From the NCBI GenBank assembly GCA_009733575.1, contig ML769678.1:1-64000 (forward strand): DNA of 64,000 nt, written 5' to 3'. Origin of the DNA: Gymnopus androsaceus JB14 (taxonomy: Eukaryota > Basidiomycota > Agaricomycetes > Agaricales > Omphalotaceae). The notes beneath the pieces were generated by a model. The model searched no databases. It had not been told where the DNA came from and was given only the letters and a program-made list of their open reading frames with translations. Shown here one piece after another: positions 59,102 through 64,000 of this stretch (its first letter is position 1; each line of letters opens with the position of its first letter). The translations under genes and the position numbers were made by a program.

Positions 59102-59688
59102 CATGAACGATGTTGGAGGAAGGGGATCTGATCAATCTCCGTAGATTAGTACGCGTTATCCTTGCAATAGACAACAAATTCGTTCAAGTAGACCCAACCC
59201 TAATCAGCGCGCTTAGTTTCGACCTCCAAGAGGCAAGTGGCACTAGTATAACGCTATTTATTTATTTTTCTCTTCCCATGTCTCTCGCGCTGCACGAGCC
59301 TGGATCGTCTTTTATGCATCTTCGATCTAGGTAGTCTGGGCTTTCGTTCTGCTTCTACAAGCATGCATCTTTTTTTTTGCGATCCGCGTAGTACTGAACT
59401 TGTCAAATCATGACCACCTTTGGGGTACTTAATACCCGAAGAACTGCATTCTTCAGGTACCGCTCTTAACCAAGTACACTCCGGCAAATGCTCGGAATCG
59501 AATTCCTTGGCCCTGGCGAGTCACAGGCCCACTTAGAATACAAGTCTGCGAGTCAGAAGCATCATGTTTTTGCAATATGTCCGATATTTTTCAGCCTTTA
59601 GCTTTTCCGGTGCAGATGTCGTTGTGCTCAAAAGCCAGCCTCAGGCGTTCTAAGGGAAATTGACTCAAGCTCGAGGCCCATCCTAGTC
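59102..59688. other. Intergenic region
   Basis: 3' end of the kinase gene and promoter of the esterase gene. A T9 run at 59371-59379 and an Eco-like palindrome near 59505 are the only notable marks. No tRNA could be built here. Confidence 0.35.
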
Positions 59689-61424
59689 ATGTTCAGGTCT
59701 TCATCTTTGGTGTTTGCCTTCACTGGCCTCGTCAGTATTGTCAATGCTCAGTCTGCAGTGTCTGGAACTTGGGCCCAATGTACGTCTGTTAACATTGAAT
59801 CACCCCTAATACGTATCTGATAACGGTTCCCAGGTGGTGGAATTGGGTACGCTGGACCCACAGTTTGTGTCTCTGGGTGAGTTCGGTAGCTCTTTGAAAC
59901 TAATCTGCTCAAGTGTCGATCTTTAGTACGGTCTGTACCTTCCTGAACGCATGTAAGTAGGGGTTTTCCAAATTATAAGCGACTTTTGCAAGCTTTTCCG
60001 ATGTTGGATACAGATTTCAGTCAATGTCTTCCCTCGGACTCCGCTCCGAGTTCCACAGCTACGTCTTCGTCTCCGGGATCGACTAGTTCTGCTTCTGCTG
60101 CCAATTTCTGGTTTAGTTTGTATGTAGTTCTGCCTTGTCGTCATATCATCCTGACCCTTTTTCACCTTCACCTCCAAGCGGCGACTCCTACACCCAAACT
60201 GCCTTCACCCCTTCTGGAAACCCGCCTCAGATTGGTCAACCCCTAGGAAATCCTCCTTACCCTGGTGGTACGACCACGGGTGGTCCAAACTGGATCGATT
60301 TCGATACAGTGACATTCAACACGTCGCTAATTCTTACTTGGAACTATGCATACGGAGGAGCAACCATCGATGCGTCTTTGGCTCCCCCATTTGCTCCTAC
60401 AGTGTTGTCGTTGACGGATCAGGTGTGGGAGTTGTAATCTTTCTCCGTGAAGCCCAGGGCTGAACTTCTACAGGTGAACGAATTCTTGAACGGAACAGCT
60501 AACAAGCCCGCAACAGCACCTTGGACAAATGAGAACGCGTTGTTCTCCATCTGGATCGGTATCAATGATCTTTCATGGAGTTGGTGGCAAACTGGGGATC
60601 GTCTAGCGTGCGTAACTAATTGATTGCTTAGTTTTGGGAGCCAGATTCAGCTCCATCGGCTTCTGTCTTGCGTGCATTCCAGAACTTATGTGAATTATTT
60701 TATTGCAGATATAATGATGTATTGCTCGATGCCGAATTCGCACTGGTTGAGCAACTCGTAAGTCTTTTTTTCTTGAAACGAAAGAGACTTGATCACAATT
60801 TCCATATATATTCAGTACGCTGTCGGCGCTAGGAATTTTTTGTTCCTCAATGTCCCACCTATCCAACGCACGCCCTATGTGAGTTCCTCATAGGTTCACC
60901 AACTACTTCGCTGACTCCCAAATCACGCATCAGTTCGCAAGCTTGGGCCCAACCAACGTAACTGGTCCTATCTTGGAATCCGTCATCGAAGATTTCAACA
61001 CAAAGCTGGCCACAGCAGCGAATAATTTAACGAATACTTTCGACGATGTAAGTCTCTGCAGGAAGAATTCTCTTGTTACTAATGCTGCAAACTTAACAGG
61101 TACAAACATTCTACTGGGACTCATACTTGACGTTCAACGAGATTCTTGATGATCCTACGGCCTTTGGGTTTACAAACGTGACGACATTTGGCTCGGCGCC
61201 TGGTCTGTTTTGGGGGTGAGTCTGAATCTTTTCTAAAATTAGTTCGAAATAGAGGATCTTACTATGTATATCCGACATGTAGGAATGATAACCAGGGATT
61301 ACATCCTTCCAGTGAGTACAAACTTAACTGAGTAATCAGAGACTGGATTTCAACTTGAACAGGTGCTGCTCATGAAATCTTTGGTCAAGGCATTGCGGCG
61401 GTTCTGGCAGATACCATTTGGTGA
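59689..61424 (+). CDS. Secreted CBM1-linked SGNH/GDSL esterase (CE16-type)
   Basis: The N-terminus (MFRSSSLVFAFTGLVSIVNA) is a signal peptide with a likely cleavage after NAQ or NA. A fungal cellulose-binding domain (CBM1) follows, split by three short introns: WAQCGGIGYAGPTVC, then TVCTFLNAYFSQCLP. A Ser/Thr linker leads to a GDSL domain: block I FGDSYTQT (nucleophile Ser), the NYAYGGATIDAS Gly block, IWIGINDLS (Asn block) and the C-terminal GLHPSSAAHEIFGQGIA with the catalytic His. This layout matches carbohydrate esterase family 16 acetylesterases that act on xylo-oligosaccharides after plant cell wall attack. Several N-x-S/T sites. Stop TGA at 61422-61424. At least eight introns, all joining in frame. 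Confidence 0.9.
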
Positions 61425-61501
61425 AAGTTACTAATGTAATCAGATACTTACTTCCATGTGCTTTTCTCATCCCCCTCTTTATATTATATATTCATGCTTG
61501 A
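61425..61501. other. 3' flank of the esterase gene
   Basis: Short 3' flank; the dispersed repeat begins directly after. Confidence 0.3.
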
Positions 61502-61729
61502 CCCAATTAACCCAGGTTTTTGCTTCTGGGGTTTTGGCAGTTTTTAGCAGCAAAAGCAAAATCGATTTATGATGCCTTTTGAAGGCTCTCAAAAATTTTG
61601 TTAAGATCAGGTTACATTCCTTGCATACCATACAACCCATAACAAAAAAAGAATCAAGGAAAAACATGCAGAACTGCACTGAATATATTGATTTCTTTAG
61701 AATCTTTTGCTTCTGGGTTTGCTTCTGTA
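61502..61729. repeat. Dispersed AT-rich repeat, copy 2
   Basis: Second copy of the repeat at 42308-42539, same orientation, with moderate divergence. It lies about 80 bases after the esterase stop codon. Confidence 0.7.
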
Positions 61730-64000
61730 TGTAAATATGATTACAATATGTGGCAAGGTTACAGGCTAAGTTGATCTGTAGACTGAGTGCCCACAGACTG
61801 ACTGCCAGCTCAACAGTCTCCAAAAACATGGTGTCTGTGATGCACAATGATACCTGTTTATGTTCCTCTGTGATGCATCAAGTAAAGCATCATCAACAAA
61901 ACCTGGGTGCTGGCCACAGAGCTCATTGGGTTTGCTTCGCTCACCCAATTGTAGTAGGTGCCCCCGAGAAACATACACAGCCACCATTGAGCGACTCATT
62001 TGCTTTGACCGGCCAAAGCGTGCAAACGGAGCATGTGTGCTGGATCTGGTGCTTATGTCCACTGCTCCAAGAGTCCTGCTTCTGACTGTAATCATGTCCC
62101 TAGAGTGTATTTCTTATTCTTCACTCTTGAGATTTTTATTTTACACTCTCATACATGTACTCAAGAGATCTATTATCTACTTTTACAATGCAAGGAAAGA
62201 AAATTATTCAAATCTTTAAAGTATCCAGTCAGATTTTGTAGTTTGCATTGTACAATTGTGTTGGAATATCAAAGGTAAATATATCTTATCGAACTATACA
62301 TGGAACACTTTCTTGTAGTCTCCACTTGTTTGTATCACCATCCCATGCACTCCACTGTTATCGTCTCGCAGACTCCACTCAGTCTCTCACCGTATCCACT
62401 TGCTCTCTTGTAGTACCCACTTTACCGTATGGACAGTAGCCACACATATTCACGCAGTAGCCACCTGCCCAATATATCATTTGTACTTAGGACTGTATAT
62501 AAGCTTAGGTACTATACCCTGTAATAACACCGTTGTCCCCCATCGATCTGTGTGATTGTTACTACTAAGTCCTGTGTGGACCTACTGCTGCTACTTCCTA
62601 TTTAGGAATGTAACTCTAATAAATTGCACAAGTGACAAGGCAATAATTTTCCTTATGCCTGGGACTTGGGGAGATATCATAGATATGAGTATTTAAGAGG
62701 GTTTTATATGTCCATAAAATTCCAAGGGTTCCACACAAAGTTTTGTGAGCAAAAGAGCATTGGGATTGCCAAGGGGAGTGCACTTACAGGAATTGCTGGA
62801 GCCTGCCAAGCCTCCCCAATTTTTGACACCTTTTTGGGTGTATCCTTGCAAAATTAAAACCTCCTCTAAAATCACTAAAGTTTGGAATTGTCAGGTCTAA
62901 GGTATATACTAATACATATAATGGAAAGTTTGAAGCCAAGCTATCAAGAAGTTTGACATTTACTGGTGCATTACTATATCTGTAGTATTGACATAACTAC
63001 AAAGGGACTTACTTTGCTCACCCGCTATGCATTACATGGAGCCATGGGCTTGTAATGCAAAATTCATATTAGAACTTAACTGTGAAGTTTTATGAGCTCT
63101 ATGAGTTCCTGTGAGCTTCTGTAAGCTCTGTGGGATTGCCGAGAATTCGAGCCAACTGTCATTCTCTCCTGCGGGATAATTCTTTTTGACAGCCACTTCC
63201 GGCGTCAAAAGATCATGTGATTGCTGTCACACCGCGTTTTCGCCGGAAGTGCTTGTTTTCATCTTTCTGCTTTAACGTTGCTTTTCTTGTGTTGTCATAC
63301 AATGCCACTTGCAAAAAATTCGAACGGAAACCACCCTCTGACTGACTCACGACCACAAGGCTACTCACACAACAACTTGGATATCTAGTTTAGCTTCAAC
63401 TTGAGCACATACAAGCACAGACACAGTGGAGACTCAATGGCAGTGGCTGCAGCGCTGCATCAAGAAATCATATGTGAGTCAGTCTCTTCTAGGCTCTTTC
63501 TTGCAGTTTCATACAGTACTAAATATCCATCCTATTCGTTCATTTGTGCCTTCCCCCTCATTCCTTTCCTTTATCAATTGACACACCCACTAATCATTAA
63601 TCAAGTCCCAATTATTATGCATCCATTGGCTGCTGTCATCATGCAACAAATGGAGACAACTTTGCACTGGAGGAAGAATATGTTCAAGAGAATGATGGGA
63701 TGGGTCGGATGTGCCATCGCAACCTTATTGATAAGTTTAAGTTATACTTGTGCTACAACTCATAGAAATAATTATATCTTGAGTTGATCTTGAGACTTCA
63801 ATGTGACCTGGTGGGACTCCGGTGTGACGCCCGGAGCCTTGGGGATTGTTACTTGCTAACAACCTTCCAACAGGGTTGTTGAAAAGAATTATCCTCTCCT
63901 GCGAGCACTATATAAGACTCGATGCATCGTTGCGCAACCTCCCTAAGTTCCATTTTTCCCCCCAATTTGATTCCAGGTCACTTTGGACACTCACGGTCAA
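61730..64000. other. Gene-poor, repeat-like region to the window end
   Basis: No supported gene. A degenerate MITE end (CATCAACAAAACCTGGGTG) starts at 61891 without a partner. TATATAAG-like signals near 62495 and 63908, and AATAAA near 62618, are of the sort found in retrotransposon LTRs, but no LTR pair, primer site or polyprotein is visible. An 11-base inverted repeat (CACTTCCGGCG) separated by 36 bases lies at 63194-63251. A 28-codon frame from 63301 ends beside a CTAG acceptor-like site; it may be a first exon of something beyond the window, or noise. Confidence 0.3.

Noticed and set aside
59440..59545. tRNA-like B-box (GGAATTCGATTCC on the minus strand)
   Set aside because: No matching acceptor stem or D-arm could be built around it on either strand.
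62490..64000. Two LTRs of a retrotransposon
   Set aside because: TATA-like and AATAAA signals occur, but the two stretches do not match each other and no retroelement coding sequence is present.

Overview
This window looks like nuclear DNA of a filamentous basidiomycete, most likely an Agaricomycete. Genes are cut by many short introns (about 45-65 nt, GT/GC...AG) and lie close together on both strands. The families also fit: Ppg1 phosphatase, PalC/Rim23, a Cys3-type bZIP, CUE protein, V-ATPase subunit c'', an EZH2-class SET protein, a CBM1-linked SGNH esterase, F-box families and an NB-ARC/TPR NLR. The continuous reading frames available to me are only exon pieces; gene spans below were built by joining exons by eye at plausible splice sites, so exact exon edges are inferred.

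Layout. 1-9 kb: the 5' end of a coiled-coil protein gene, an unresolved membrane-protein gene, and a tandem pair of closely related multi-pass membrane-protein genes (2850-5642 and 6111-8809). 9-29 kb is gene-dense and mostly housekeeping or regulatory: PalC, an APC-family permease, a bZIP factor, a C2H2 factor, Ppg1, a Sec14/CRAL-TRIO protein with a C-terminal anchor, an EZH2-like SET protein, a SETD6/Rkm4-like lysine methyltransferase, a short-chain dehydrogenase and a possible small membrane protein. 29.5-34.3 kb is a direct tandem duplication of a 2.35 kb unit holding a decayed F-box gene. 34.5-36.6 kb is a C2-like/acidic/membrane protein. 37-54 kb is accessory DNA: an intact F-box gene and damaged relatives, nested MITEs including one with a clear 8-bp target duplication, fold-back repeats, and an NLR gene with near-identical TPR repeats. 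54.7-61.4 kb returns to conserved genes: CUE protein, V-ATPase c'', an SRPK-like kinase and a secreted CBM1-SGNH esterase. 61.4-64 kb is repeat-rich and apparently gene-poor.

Genes acting together: PalC belongs to the Pal/Rim ambient-pH pathway on ESCRT-III; the CUE protein is a ubiquitin-binding adaptor; the EZH2-like and SETD6-like genes are adjacent convergent SET methyltransferases of different classes. No single operon-like system is present.

A theme across the window is one-base frame breaks in short homopolymer runs inside otherwise well-conserved genes (EZH2-like, SETD6-like, NLR, SRPK-like kinase, the second F-box copy). Either the assembly carries indel errors or several genes are decaying; this affects how every broken gene here should be read. 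The most novel-looking item is the NLR, which appears to carry a degenerate NTPase-like module between its N-terminal tail and a normal P-loop NB-ARC.
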